Shown here: one piece after another, positions 25,174 to 33,844 of the stretch
Layout: each line of letters starts with the position of its first letter
Numbering within the stretch: the stretch's first letter is position 1
Origin: Pontibacillus salipaludis
GTDB taxonomy: Bacteria > Bacillota > Bacilli > Bacillales > BH030062
Length of the DNA: 64,000 nucleotides
Assembly (NCBI RefSeq): GCF_014642405.1
Contig: NZ_BMIN01000001.1
Coordinates: 186,001-250,000 of the forward strand
Reading direction: 5' to 3'
Made by a program: the position numbers and the translations under genes
The notes under the pieces: generated by a model
The model's input: the letters and a program-made list of their open reading frames with translations, nothing else
Database searches by the model: none
Told to the model about the DNA's origin: nothing

Positions 25174-25265
25174 TATGTATAGAGGAAGCATGAATCTTCT
25201 AGAGTTGAATCCTTATCAGCAAATTGGTATATTTATATACGTATACCCGTATCGGGAGGGTTAAT

Positions 25266-26474
25266 ATGAATATCGAAAAAGGCATCCGCCAAAATCTTGT
25301 TACTTTTATCATATTAGTGTGCATTAATGTTTTCGTTGGCTCTATGGTGGGGTTAGAAAGAACAGTATTACCTATATTAGCTAAAGAGGAATTTGGCATT
25401 GCTTCTGTTACAGCAACTTTGTCGTTTATTGTTTCTTTTGGTGTAACTAAAGCTTTAATGAATTTATTAGCTGGACATTTAGCGGATCGCTTTGGAAGGA
25501 AATCGCTTTTAATCGTTGGATGGTTCATTGCAGGTTGTGTACCACTCCTAATTATATTCGCTCAATCCTGGTGGATCATTATAGCAGCAAATGTACTTCT
25601 AGGCTTGAGTCAAGGACTTACATGGTCCATGACAGTAAATATGAAAATTGACCTTGCCAAAGACAATCAAAAAGGAATCGCGGTCGGATTAAATGAATTT
25701 GCCGGTTATGTTGGTTTGTCTCTTACAGCCTTATTGTCTGGGTACGTTATGACTAGATACTCCGCAAGACCTGAACCTTTCTTAATCGGTTTCTTCATTG
25801 TGTTTTTAGGTCTTACATTGTCTGCAATGGTAAAAGACCATCAGCACAAAGACAAAAAGATGAAAAGGTCCACACCTACATTTCGTTCTGTTTTTGTTAA
25901 AACTTCCTTTCAAGATTCCAATTTATCAACTACAAGCTTGATTGGATTAACGACCAACTTCAAAGACGGAGTAGCTTGGGGTCTATTCCCTTTATTCTTT
26001 GCTACAACCTCTCTATCCGGAAGTCAAATGAGTCTTGTTATTGCTCTCTATCCGGCAAGTTGGGGGATTTTCCAGCTGGTTACGGGTCCACTAAGCGACA
26101 AATGGGGGCGCAAGTGGCTCATCCTTTCAGGTGTAATGCTGCAACTTATTGGCCTCCTAAGTATACTGTTTGGAACAATGTTTTACACTTGGCTGATGGC
26201 ATCTTTATTATTAGGAATCGGAACAGCGCTGGTTTATCCAACATTAATTGCTAGTATAAGTGATGTAGCTTCTTCTTCATGGCGTGCCACTTCTTTAGGG
26301 GTGTATCGCTTTTGGCGTGATAGTGGTTATGCATTTGGGGCTTTAGCAGGTGGTGTTGTAGCTGATCAATTCGGAATAGAAAATGCTTTGCTATTTACGG
26401 TGTGCTTCATAGGCTTAACATTACTAATCGCTCTTTTCCGTCTAACGGAAACAAATATAAAAAATGACGCCTAA
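25266..26474 (+). CDS. Major facilitator superfamily transporter
   Basis: Membrane protein of 402 residues with about 12 spans. The MFS loop 2-3 signature appears as 'GHLADRFGRKSLLI' (about residues 70-83) and its counterpart in the second half as 'GPLSDKWGRKWLIL' (about 275-288), between a central hydrophilic loop rich in Lys/His ('KDHQHKDKKMKR'). Substrate is unknown; drug or metabolite efflux is usual for this kind. Start ATG 25266 follows GGGAGGG; an earlier in-frame ATG lacks an RBS. Just before it, TATACGTATA is a 10-bp palindrome that may be an operator. Confidence 0.92.
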   Translation: MNIEKGIRQNLVTFIILVCINVFVGSMVGLERTVLPILAKEEFGIASVTATLSFIVSFGVTKALMNLLAGHLADRFGRKSLLIVGWFIAGCVPLLIIFAQSWWIIIAANVLLGLSQGLTWSMTVNMKIDLAKDNQKGIAVGLNEFAGYVGLSLTALLSGYVMTRYSARPEPFLIGFFIVFLGLTLSAMVKDHQHKDKKMKRSTPTFRSVFVKTSFQDSNLSTTSLIGLTTNFKDGVAWGLFPLFFATTSLSGSQMSLVIALYPASWGIFQLVTGPLSDKWGRKWLILSGVMLQLIGLLSILFGTMFYTWLMASLLLGIGTALVYPTLIASISDVASSSWRATSLGVYRFWRDSGYAFGALAGGVVADQFGIENALLFTVCFIGLTLLIALFRLTETNIKNDA

Positions 26475-26490
26475 TAAGGCGTCATTTTTT
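26463..26490. terminator. Bidirectional terminator between the MFS gene and cvfB
   Basis: AATGACGCCT (26463-26472) and its complement (26477-26486) form a 10-bp stem with a 4-base loop; T-runs flank both sides. It overlaps the MFS stop codon and lies just before the cvfB end. Confidence 0.9.
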
Positions 26491-27352
26491 ATTCTGAATC
26501 TTTCAGTGTAGTTAAACCGTCGTGTTGTTCAATCTTGCCTTGTTTTAACAAACGCCCCAAGGCACGCTTGAATGCAGCTTTACTAATGTTAAATGTGTCG
26601 CGGATTTCATCTGGATCACTTTTATCAGTAAAGAACATTTTACCGCCTCGTTCGTTCATAAATGCAAGTATTTCTTCTGAATCTTCATCCAAAGCCTCTT
26701 CTTTAACGGGGCGAAGAGAAATGTTAAGTGTGCCTACACTTTTCACATCAATAACTCGGCCTTTCACCCATTCACCTAAACGAGGTTCTTCTTTGCGCTC
26801 TGAATGGTGAATAAAGCCTCGGTACCCTTCTTCTGTAATTAAGAAAGATCCCACTTTATTAGAACGATAAATATGACCGCTTATCAACTGATGTAAAAGA
26901 GATTCTGGAGCAGGTTCACAATACATTTCAACTACGTTCTCAGTAGCAGGTTTAGCAAGCAAACGTCCCTTTTGGTCATTAGATAGACAGACAAATAATT
27001 TGTCCCCAGCCTGTGGCCATACATGTTCTATTATTGGGAGGTCGTCTTCTGACACTAACAAATCTTTGCTAATCCCGATATCTACAAAGACACCGAGACG
27101 CTTAACGGATTCTTTTACTTCCACCCAGTCGTATTGTTCAAAGGAAACACTCGGTATGGACATAGTTGCAGCCATACTTCCTTTTTTCGTATGATAGAGA
27201 AATACAAGGACGTCTTCATCGACTTCCAATTCTTTTGTAGCTTCATTTGTGTGCAGTAATACTTCTTGATTATTCAGGGTCAACACGTATCCGGTTTCGA
27301 TCGCTCTTAAAACAGAAAGATTTTGTGTTGTACCGACTTGTAATTCTGTCAT
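26489..27352 (-). CDS. cvfB: S1-domain RNA-binding protein, CvfB/YitL family
   Basis: Cytoplasmic RNA-binding protein of 287 residues, related to the staphylococcal virulence regulator CvfB. It carries three S1-like modules: an opening 'GTTQNLSVLRAIETGYVLTL', a central 'KRLGVFVDIGISKDLLVSEDDLP' and 'GHIYRSNKVGSFLITEEGYRGFIHHSER', then a C-terminal winged helix ('RDTFNISKAAFKRALGRLLKQGKI') that is diagnostic of CvfB. Length is right. The gene is a single unit convergent with the MFS gene. Confidence 0.95.
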   Translation of the reverse strand: MTELQVGTTQNLSVLRAIETGYVLTLNNQEVLLHTNEATKELEVDEDVLVFLYHTKKGSMAATMSIPSVSFEQYDWVEVKESVKRLGVFVDIGISKDLLVSEDDLPIIEHVWPQAGDKLFVCLSNDQKGRLLAKPATENVVEMYCEPAPESLLHQLISGHIYRSNKVGSFLITEEGYRGFIHHSERKEEPRLGEWVKGRVIDVKSVGTLNISLRPVKEEALDEDSEEILAFMNERGGKMFFTDKSDPDEIRDTFNISKAAFKRALGRLLKQGKIEQHDGLTTLKDSE

Positions 27353-27461
27353 TCCTTAGCCTACTTCCTTTTCTAGATTCATCTATTATAGCATATCTTA
27401 TGGAGGCTTTTTAGTCCCTGGATCCAAATACTTTAACCAACTACCTTTAGGAGGAATTTGT

Positions 27462-27911
27462 TTGAACATATATGTAGACGCAGATGCTTGCCCTGTTAAA
27501 GAAATTATTATCGAAGAAGCCACTAAAGAGCGGCTTCATGTAACCCTTGTGAAAAGCTTTTCTCATTATTCAAATAAACAAGAACCACCTGGTGTGGACA
27601 CTGTTTATGTAGATACTGGTGCAGAAGCAGCTGATTATCGTATTATGCAATTAGCTCAAGCTGGTGATCTCATTGTTACCCAGGATTATGGGCTTGCTTC
27701 ACTAGCCCTTACAAAAGGATGTATCGTACTCCATCATAGTGGTTTTGCCTATACTCATGACAATATCGATCGTCTCTTAATTACCCGTCACGCCAGTGCT
27801 CAAGCAAGAAAAAGCGGAAAACGAACGAAAGGCCCTAAAGCTCTTACGTCTAAAGATCGAGAAGCATTCAGGGAGTTATTGGTTCAGTACATAAAACAAG
27901 CACCTTTTTAA
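27462..27911 (+). CDS. YaiI/YqxD family protein (UPF0178)
   Basis: A 149-residue PIN-like protein. It opens with '[18 protein letters not shown]' and has '[34 protein letters not shown]', the conserved Asp residues of the UPF0178 family, and ends with '[18 protein letters not shown]'. The fold suggests a nuclease but no activity is established. Start is TTG, set by the RBS AGGAGGAA at normal spacing and by the family N-terminus. It is monocistronic, with a strong terminator next to the stop. Confidence 0.95.
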   Translation: MNIYVDADACPVKEIIIEEATKERLHVTLVKSFSHYSNKQEPPGVDTVYVDTGAEAADYRIMQLAQAGDLIVTQDYGLASLALTKGCIVLHHSGFAYTHDNIDRLLITRHASAQARKSGKRTKGPKALTSKDREAFRELLVQYIKQAPF

Positions 27912-27939
27912 AGCACCCCTTTAAAAGGGTGCTTTTTTA
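27910..27939 (+). terminator. Terminator of the YqxD-family gene
   Basis: AAAGCACCC (27910-27918) pairs with GGGTGCTTT (27927-27935), extended by CTTT/AAAG inside; a six-T run follows. It begins at the stop codon. Confidence 0.9.
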
Positions 27940-28012
27940 TTGCTGTTGAAGCATAGAACAAACAATCAAGTAGAAAATAAGAATAATACGAATCCTTCAG
28001 GAGGATTGAATT

Positions 28013-28744
28013 ATGATCGATGAAACCCTAGTAGTAGTGGTTAGAGTAATATTTTCATTCTTTACTCTTCTCATTTTCACACGCGTACTCGGAAAACAAG
28101 AAGTTGGACAACTAACGTTCTTTGATTATATTAATGGCATTACTATTGGTTCTATAGCAGCTAATTTGGCCACTGACCTCTCAGCTACAACATGGGGACA
28201 TTGGGTAGGGCTTACCGGGTATGCCCTTTTAACAATGATTTTACAAGTCATTTCTATGAAAAGCCGTTATTTAGGAAAGGTATTAGAAGGTGAACCTACT
28301 GTGGTTGTGAAAGATGGAAAAATTCTTGAGGACAACTTAAAGAAAATGCGCATTAAAGTCGGTGAACTTATGATGCTTCTCAGGCAAAGAGGCGTATTTA
28401 ATATTACGGATGTAGAATTTGCTCTCATTGAAGTAAATGGAAAATTATCTGTACTGCCTAAATCTCAATACTTGCCCGTCACACCTTCAGACTTGAGGAT
28501 TCCGACCGATGAAGGTGGGATTGCTACAGAACTAATCCAAGAGGGACAACTCATAACCCAGAACCTACAGCAAAAAAATGTGACGCAAGAATGGATTGAA
28601 GATCAGTTAAAACAGCAAGGTATTGATCAGATTGAGGATGTTTTTTACGCCCTATACTTACCGAATGGGAAATTATATGTAGATTTGTACGAGGAACAAG
28701 TCGGTGTAGAAGAAGATATAAGCGATTATCCAGGCCCTTATTAA
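28013..28744 (+). CDS. yetF: DUF421 membrane protein, YetF/YcaP family
   Basis: Membrane protein of 243 residues: three N-terminal spans (about 1-85), with the family segment 'TRVLGKQEVGQLTFFDYINGITIGSIAANLA', then the cytoplasmic domain 'GEPTVVVKDGKILEDNLKKMRI', 'LRQRGVFNITDVEFALIEVNGKLSV' and a terminal strand pair. The paralogues in Bacillus form tetramers in the membrane and are linked to spores or stress; function is not settled. The RBS is AGGAGG. The DUF4363 gene follows after 17 bases, a common pairing. Confidence 0.95.
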   Translation: MIDETLVVVVRVIFSFFTLLIFTRVLGKQEVGQLTFFDYINGITIGSIAANLATDLSATTWGHWVGLTGYALLTMILQVISMKSRYLGKVLEGEPTVVVKDGKILEDNLKKMRIKVGELMMLLRQRGVFNITDVEFALIEVNGKLSVLPKSQYLPVTPSDLRIPTDEGGIATELIQEGQLITQNLQQKNVTQEWIEDQLKQQGIDQIEDVFYALYLPNGKLYVDLYEEQVGVEEDISDYPGPY

Positions 28745-28761
28745 GGTGAGGTGAAGAAGAT

Positions 28762-29127
28762 ATGAACCGATTTTTGTTATATACTATTCCGATTGTAACA
28801 TTGACTATATTTATAGTCATCATGACAGGTGGGAGTTGGTTAAAACAGCCTTTTGGTAATCAAGATCGTGTCTATGAGTCATTCGAGAAATTAGAAGATT
28901 ATGTAGGAGATCGAGAATGGGATAAAGCTCAGAATGAAGTCGATTATACTGCTAAGGCTTGGAAAAAGGTCGTAAATCGAATTCAATTTAGTGCTGAGAG
29001 AGAATACATGTTAGATATTGCGGGAGTTATTGCTAAAGTTGAAGGAAGCATAAAAATCAAAGATCAAGAAGCCATACTACAGGAGATTTACTATTTCTAC
29101 TCGCTTTGGGAAAACTTAGGTCGTTGA
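28762..29127 (+). CDS. DUF4363 family protein
   Basis: A 121-residue protein with an N-terminal membrane span or uncleaved signal (residues about 5-25), then a helical domain: 'FEKLEDYVGDREWDKAQNEVDYTAKAWKKV', typical of DUF4363, and 'IAKVEGSIKIKDQEAILQEIYYFYSLWENL' at the end. It is co-transcribed with the YetF-type gene and is probably its extracytoplasmic partner. Function is unknown. RBS AAGGTGAGGTG. Confidence 0.88.
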   Translation: MNRFLLYTIPIVTLTIFIVIMTGGSWLKQPFGNQDRVYESFEKLEDYVGDREWDKAQNEVDYTAKAWKKVVNRIQFSAEREYMLDIAGVIAKVEGSIKIKDQEAILQEIYYFYSLWENLGR

Positions 29128-29150
29128 AAATTAGTGAGGAAATAAAAGTA

Positions 29151-29187
29151 GCAGACATCAATTAATGAATTGATATCTGCATTTTTG
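29151..29187 (+). terminator. Terminator of the yetF-DUF4363 operon
   Basis: GCAGACATCAATT pairs with AATTGATATCTGC (one mismatch) over a 4-base loop and is followed by five Ts. Confidence 0.85.
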
Positions 29188-29211
29188 TTCAGAGAAAAGT
29201 TATCCTTGAAT

Positions 29212-30525
29212 TTACTTCTTGGGTTTAAAAGATTGAAACACGTTTTGATCAGGAATTGGATAAACATCTCGTTTTAACAAGTGGTTTATAATGACCTTGT
29301 TTCGATGAACGGCAAGTCCAAGGTTAGTTGAACCTACTCCATGAGAATGAGATATGCCACTGTGAACATAAATCTCATTATCAGCCATTTTTATCTTTCT
29401 AATGCGATAGTCAGCTTCAACCTTGTATCGCCCTTTTTCATCCCACTCTATTATCCCCTCTAGTGATTTCACAAAATCTGGGACATAAGGTTTGTATCCT
29501 GTAGCCGCAATCACTACTTCCGTTTCATGTGTAAAGGAACTTCCTTCTTGATGATGAGTGCAAGCTATTTCATATCCTTTACTTCCAGGTTTCTTGGTAA
29601 TCCCGTTTACCTCTGTTAATACTTGCAATCCTACATTGGGATTCTCACCGCCAACAGAATATTCATAAAGGAGATCATAAATGTCTGTAACTGTATGTGT
29701 ACTAATTCCTTTATAGTAAAGACCTTGGGTAGCAAACACCTCATCTTTTTTTGATTGAGGTAGTTGATAAAAATAATTAACATAGTCTGGTGAAAAATGT
29801 TCGAGACTAAGCTTTGATTCTTCCATGGAAGCAAATCCAGGTGAACGGGTGATCCAATCCAATCGAAAGTTATGTTCGCGTTGTTCATTTAATAACTCTC
29901 TAAATGTCTCAGCAGCACTTTGCCCAGAACCAATGACTGTAATAGACTCGGCTTTTCTACAACGATGTATGTTTTCTTTAAATTGTGCGGTATGAAAAAC
30001 GTCTTCTTTTGGCAACTGATTAAAGGATGCTGGCATAACTGGCACACTTCCTGTACCAAGTAGAATATGTTTACTCTTGAAACCATTTCTTTCGCCTGTA
30101 TCAGTATCGACTACTAACACCTCAAAATAGGTTTCATTATCTTCTATGTAACGAACCGATTCGACTTTTGTACCGAATTGGCAACTGCTTAACTGAGCTG
30201 CAACCCATTGACAGTAATCATTATACTCCCGACGAGGTATATCTAAGCGTTGAAGAAAATAGAACGGATACATTCTCCCGTGCTCATTGATGTAGTTTAA
30301 GAAAGAATAGTGACTTTTAGGGTTTGCCATTGTAACGAGGTCGGCAATGAAAGGTACTTGCATCTTTGTTCCTTCAATTAACATTCCTGGATGCCAATCG
30401 AATGAAGAGCGTTGTTCAAAAAATAAAGCGTCAACTTCCGAATGGTCATCTAGAAGAGCAGCCATGCTCAAATTAAAAGGGCCAACCCCTACGCCTATTA
30501 AGTCATATATTTTGTCAGAACTCAT
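29212..30525 (-). CDS. Lysine N6-hydroxylase / ornithine N5-monooxygenase family (siderophore)
   Basis: FAD and NADPH-dependent N-hydroxylase of 437 residues. It shows 'YDLIGVGVGPFNLSMAALL' at the start, 'FHPGML'-type segment 'DWHPGMLIEGTKMQVPFIADLV', 'PKSHYSFLNYINEHGRMYPFYFL', 'ITVIGSGQSAAETFRELL' for NADPH and a final 'VIAATGYKPYVPDF' motif, all hallmarks of the IucD/PvdA family. Such enzymes start hydroxamate siderophore synthesis. No aminoacyl N-acyltransferase, NRPS or IucA/IucC synthetase is in the window, so it is an isolated gene. Start: the ATG at 30525 is 11 bases after AAAGGGG; earlier in-frame ATGs are possible but less likely. Confidence 0.9.
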   Translation of the reverse strand: MSSDKIYDLIGVGVGPFNLSMAALLDDHSEVDALFFEQRSSFDWHPGMLIEGTKMQVPFIADLVTMANPKSHYSFLNYINEHGRMYPFYFLQRLDIPRREYNDYCQWVAAQLSSCQFGTKVESVRYIEDNETYFEVLVVDTDTGERNGFKSKHILLGTGSVPVMPASFNQLPKEDVFHTAQFKENIHRCRKAESITVIGSGQSAAETFRELLNEQREHNFRLDWITRSPGFASMEESKLSLEHFSPDYVNYFYQLPQSKKDEVFATQGLYYKGISTHTVTDIYDLLYEYSVGGENPNVGLQVLTEVNGITKKPGSKGYEIACTHHQEGSSFTHETEVVIAATGYKPYVPDFVKSLEGIIEWDEKGRYKVEADYRIRKIKMADNEIYVHSGISHSHGVGSTNLGLAVHRNKVIINHLLKRDVYPIPDQNVFQSFKPKK

Positions 30526-30627
30526 TATAAACATGTCCCCTTTATCTTGTGAAGAGTTATACAATTCTGTTATCTCTTATTTATAGTAACATATTCTTAA
30601 TTTAAAATACGCGGAAGGCTTTGAGAC

Positions 30628-30662
30628 GAAAAAATCGGAAAGGGGTCTACCCTTTCCGATTT
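30628..30662 (-). terminator. Terminator of the LLM oxidoreductase gene
   Basis: A 13-bp stem (AAATCGGAAAGGG and complement, 30632-30662) with a 5-base loop, overlapping the LLM stop codon, followed by six Ts on the minus strand. Confidence 0.85.
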
Positions 30663-31656
30663 AAGACTGAAAAGCCTCTGCTATTAGTTTATAAGATTGT
30701 TTTTTCTTTTCGAAATCATAAATATTTGTAATGAGTAGCAGTTCGTTAGCGCTGTATGTATGTGCCAGCGTTTCAAGTTGCTCCTTCACTTCATCAGGTG
30801 TTCCGATCACGGCCCTTGACCGGTTTTGTTCAATCTTTTTCAGCTCATCACTTGTAAAGGTGTGCGCTTTTACTTCCTCGATCGAAGGAACTCTTGTTTC
30901 TTTCCCTTTTTCAACCTGGAGAAGCCACATGTCTTGACTTAATGCTAGTTCTTCCGCTTCTTCTTTAGTTTCTGCGCAGACCACAAATATACAAGCATTG
31001 ACTGCAGGCTCTTTTCTTTCCGGCGAAGGACGAAAACGTTCCAAATAAGTTGATATTGCTTCAGAGGATTTATCTGGGCTAATAAAATGACCAAATGTAA
31101 AGCCAGTCCCATTAATAGCTGCATGTTTTGCGCCTCGGTCTGATAAGCCTAGAACCCAAGTCTCGGGGTTTGTTGAGGTTTGAGGGGTAGCAACAACCCC
31201 TTTATATTCATGATCCTCAGGCAGCGTATTGTATAAGAACCCATGTAAATCTTTTACTTGTCGTGAGAAAGCGCTGAGCATCTTTTGTGATCCATCTGTA
31301 AGAGCTAAACGCGTCTTCTGACCTCCTCCTGGAGATCGACCGACACCAAGATCAATGCGCCCCGGAAACATAGCTTCAAGCATTTTGAAATTTTCAGCTA
31401 CTTTTAACGGGCTGTACTGAGGTAATAAGACCCCTCCAGATCCAACTCTAATCTTATCCGTTAAGGAAGCAATACGAGTAATTAATATTTCAGGCGCGGT
31501 ACTGGCGAGCCCATTTGTATTGTGATGTTCAGCAACCCAATAGCGATAATATCCGAGTTTTTCTACAAATTGGGCTAATTCAACCGTGTTACGTAAGGTT
31601 TGTTCAGGAGTATTTCCTTTTGATATCGGAGCCTGGTCTAATACGCTAATTTTCAT
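30661..31656 (-). CDS. LLM class flavin-dependent oxidoreductase
   Basis: Luciferase-like monooxygenase of 331 residues. The start 'ISVLDQAPISKGNTPEQTLRNT' and the 'GYYRYWVAEHHNTNGLASTAPEIL' segment identify the MsnO8-like branch; 'GSGGVLLPQYSPLKVAENFKMLE' and 'GRIDLGVGRSPGG' complete the FMN-binding barrel. It needs reduced flavin from a separate reductase; substrates of this branch are unknown. The gene is monocistronic. RBS GGAGGGAG. Confidence 0.92.
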   Translation of the reverse strand: MKISVLDQAPISKGNTPEQTLRNTVELAQFVEKLGYYRYWVAEHHNTNGLASTAPEILITRIASLTDKIRVGSGGVLLPQYSPLKVAENFKMLEAMFPGRIDLGVGRSPGGGQKTRLALTDGSQKMLSAFSRQVKDLHGFLYNTLPEDHEYKGVVATPQTSTNPETWVLGLSDRGAKHAAINGTGFTFGHFISPDKSSEAISTYLERFRPSPERKEPAVNACIFVVCAETKEEAEELALSQDMWLLQVEKGKETRVPSIEEVKAHTFTSDELKKIEQNRSRAVIGTPDEVKEQLETLAHTYSANELLLITNIYDFEKKKQSYKLIAEAFQS

Positions 31657-31741
31657 AGTGCTCCCTCCTTCACTTTAGTGCTTCTATCGTATTGTCCTAT
31701 ACAAATGGCAAGATTTCGAGCTGTTTGCTTAAAGGCATTAA

Positions 31742-31766
31742 TAAAGGGCAACGTTAAAGTTGCCCC
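31742..31766 (-). terminator. Terminator of the formate/nitrite channel gene
   Basis: GGGCAAC...GTTGCCC stem with a 6-base loop, T-run on the minus strand, just after the stop codon at 31774. Confidence 0.75.
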
Positions 31767-31773
31767 ATTCATG

Positions 31774-32688
31774 CTAATCTTTCTTGTTTAAAGCTGTTTG
31801 AATATCATCTTTATAGGCGTAAGAGAAAATAAGAGACACGAATATGGTACCACCTATTATGTTCCCAATACTAGCTGGGATAAGATTGAGGAATAGAAAT
31901 TCATACCACTCATATTTATCAGAAGATAATATCCCCATACTAAAATACCCCATATTTGCTGCGCTATGCTGGAAGTTTCCAGCTACGAATAAAACAACCG
32001 GTAATGTTGTTCCTAAAATCTTTCCAGTTAAATCCCTTGCCGCAGTTGTTAAGAAAGCAGCCATCCCGATTAACCAATTGGCAAGGACGCCAGATACAAC
32101 AATCTGAAACCAACCGACCCAACCATGGTCAAGGAACTTCATCTTTTTATCTAAGTACATAGATAACTCTGTATAAAAGGAATTTGATAATGAGGAAGAA
32201 AGTTGAATCAAAACAGCAACGAATAATGCCCCAATGATATTCCCTATATAAGCCGAGAACCAAAATTTGAGTATGTTTTTTTGTTTTTCCATTGCATTAA
32301 ACACATAGGTTGGTAACAATACATTAACTTCCGTAAATAGGACAGAACCTGATATAAACACCATTGCATATCCTGCTGCAAATCCAAATCCGGAAAGAAG
32401 ATGATAAAGACCTTTTACTTCTACTTCAATAGCAAGAAGAATTGAAAATAAGGCTCCAAATGTCATAAATGAACCTGCCGTTAAGGCAAGGATAAATTGA
32501 GACCGAAATGGTTTAGATAGATGATCTTTCCCTTTTTGGGCAAATTCACTGACAATTTGAGAAGGAATATAAAATTGCCTTCCGGGCCGATCGGGGTTTG
32601 TTCGGGATTCAATTGTGGTTCCTACATTTTTATCCTCTTGTTCTTCTTCCGTCATAGCTTCATTGTTATTATGTTCGTTTTCCGACAT
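31774..32688 (-). CDS. Formate/nitrite transporter (FNT) family protein
   Basis: Membrane channel of 304 residues with six spans. It has an acidic N-terminal cytoplasmic extension (about residues 1-50) followed by the spans and the FNT motif-like 'GSVLFTEVNVLLPTYVFN' and 'NWLIGMAAFLTTAARDLTGKILG', 'GNFQHSAANMGYFSMG' and 'NIIGGTIF'. Closer to the YfdC branch than to FocA. It would pass formate, nitrite or a related small anion; which is not decided. It is a single-gene unit with RBS GGAGGG. Confidence 0.9.
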   Translation of the reverse strand: MSENEHNNNEAMTEEEQEDKNVGTTIESRTNPDRPGRQFYIPSQIVSEFAQKGKDHLSKPFRSQFILALTAGSFMTFGALFSILLAIEVEVKGLYHLLSGFGFAAGYAMVFISGSVLFTEVNVLLPTYVFNAMEKQKNILKFWFSAYIGNIIGALFVAVLIQLSSSLSNSFYTELSMYLDKKMKFLDHGWVGWFQIVVSGVLANWLIGMAAFLTTAARDLTGKILGTTLPVVLFVAGNFQHSAANMGYFSMGILSSDKYEWYEFLFLNLIPASIGNIIGGTIFVSLIFSYAYKDDIQTALNKKD

Positions 32689-32753
32689 TTTTCATCCCTC
32701 CACTTCCCTCGCCTATTCCCTATAAAGATGTATTTTAATCACATGAAAACATG

Positions 32754-33725
32754 TTAGTATCCCTTGAGAGTAAATAGAGATGGTGTTTCCATTGTTATAG
32801 ATGAGTCTTCGTGGAGTTGGTGACTCAATGTAAATAGGGCTTCATCTTTTAGTTTCGCTTCAATCATACAGTCAACCTTTTGAACAGTGCCTGCCACATG
32901 TTGAAGGAAACTTTTGAACATTTCATAGTCGATAAGGTCTGCATGGCTTTTAAAATCCTCGGGACTTTTAGGGCTCGAAATGTGCATTTTCAACGGCAAA
33001 GGTGAATGTTCCCAAGTAGCAACGACCCGATCCCAATGTAACGTCCAGTCGGAAGCATTGTGATTTGCCATATGATGATGAAGGTCAAAAATAAAGGGTA
33101 TATTTAACTTTTCACACACATACAAACAATCCTCCATGGTAAATACCTTGTCATCGTTTTCAATCATAACCATTTTTTGTATGCCTGAAGGGACATAAGC
33201 CCAGTTTTCAATAAAGTGTTCAAGGGCTTTCTCTTTATTTTGATAAGCTCCTCCAAGGTGAAGTACACATCGATGAGTTGGGTCTATACCCATTCCGTGA
33301 AGTAAGCGGTAGTGATATTTCAATACTTGAAGTGAGAATTTAAAGGTATCTTTGTCTGGACTATTAAGAACAACGAAATGATCAGGATGAAAATCAATTC
33401 GCATTTCTTTCTCTTTAGCATATGTTCCAATCGCTTGGAGGTCGTCTTTTATAGGTTGAATATAGTTCCAATCTGATAGGTTCTCATGAGTAGCAAGCGG
33501 GACAAGACGTGAACTCAATCTGAAGAACGTTACACCAGAAGCTACAGAATGCTTTAAAAGCCTAAGTGTATTCGAAAGGTTAGATTGAGCGATACGTTCA
33601 AGTTTCCTTATAGCTGCTTGTCGGTCATTTAATGAAGAAAACTGTTTAAAGGTCATGGTTTGAGACGGGGAAGCATTTTGTACATGAACGCTCATGGCCA
33701 CATATCCTAATCGAAACTGGGTCAT
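32754..33725 (-). CDS. uvsE: UV damage endonuclease
   Basis: TIM-barrel endonuclease (UvdE/UVDE) of 323 residues that nicks DNA 5' of pyrimidine dimers. It begins 'FRLGYVAMSVHVQNASPSQTMTF', the family hallmark, and has the metal-binding 'MRIDFHPDHFVVLNSPD', 'HLGGAYQNKEKALEHFIENW', 'IENDDKVFTMEDCLYVCEKL' and 'FDLHHHMANHN' segments plus 'MHISSPKSPEDFKSHADLID'. Length is normal for Bacillus UvsE. It is divergent from the NO synthase gene over a 119-base promoter region. RBS GAGGAG. Confidence 0.96.
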   Translation of the reverse strand: MTQFRLGYVAMSVHVQNASPSQTMTFKQFSSLNDRQAAIRKLERIAQSNLSNTLRLLKHSVASGVTFFRLSSRLVPLATHENLSDWNYIQPIKDDLQAIGTYAKEKEMRIDFHPDHFVVLNSPDKDTFKFSLQVLKYHYRLLHGMGIDPTHRCVLHLGGAYQNKEKALEHFIENWAYVPSGIQKMVMIENDDKVFTMEDCLYVCEKLNIPFIFDLHHHMANHNASDWTLHWDRVVATWEHSPLPLKMHISSPKSPEDFKSHADLIDYEMFKSFLQHVAGTVQKVDCMIEAKLKDEALFTLSHQLHEDSSITMETPSLFTLKGY

Positions 33726-33800
33726 GGTTTCATCTCCTCAACTGTTTGGTATAATTAGTTTTTTCATAACGCAAACGGTTTATGTACCGTAATCCATGTA

Positions 33801-33809
33801 TGGTATAAT
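33801..33809 (+). promoter_or_regulatory. Extended -10 promoter of the NO synthase gene
   Basis: TGGTATAAT is an extended -10 (TG plus TATAAT) 36 bases before the gene start; the same nine bases occur at 33747-33755. No good -35 was found, which extended -10 promoters do not need. Confidence 0.55.
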
Positions 33810-33844
33810 CCGCATAAAGAGTCATCTAGTGGAGGTAAATGCGA

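Noticed and set aside
25240-25262. CsoR-type operator before the MFS gene
   Set aside because: TATACCCGTATCGGG has one half-site-like stretch only and no symmetric partner.
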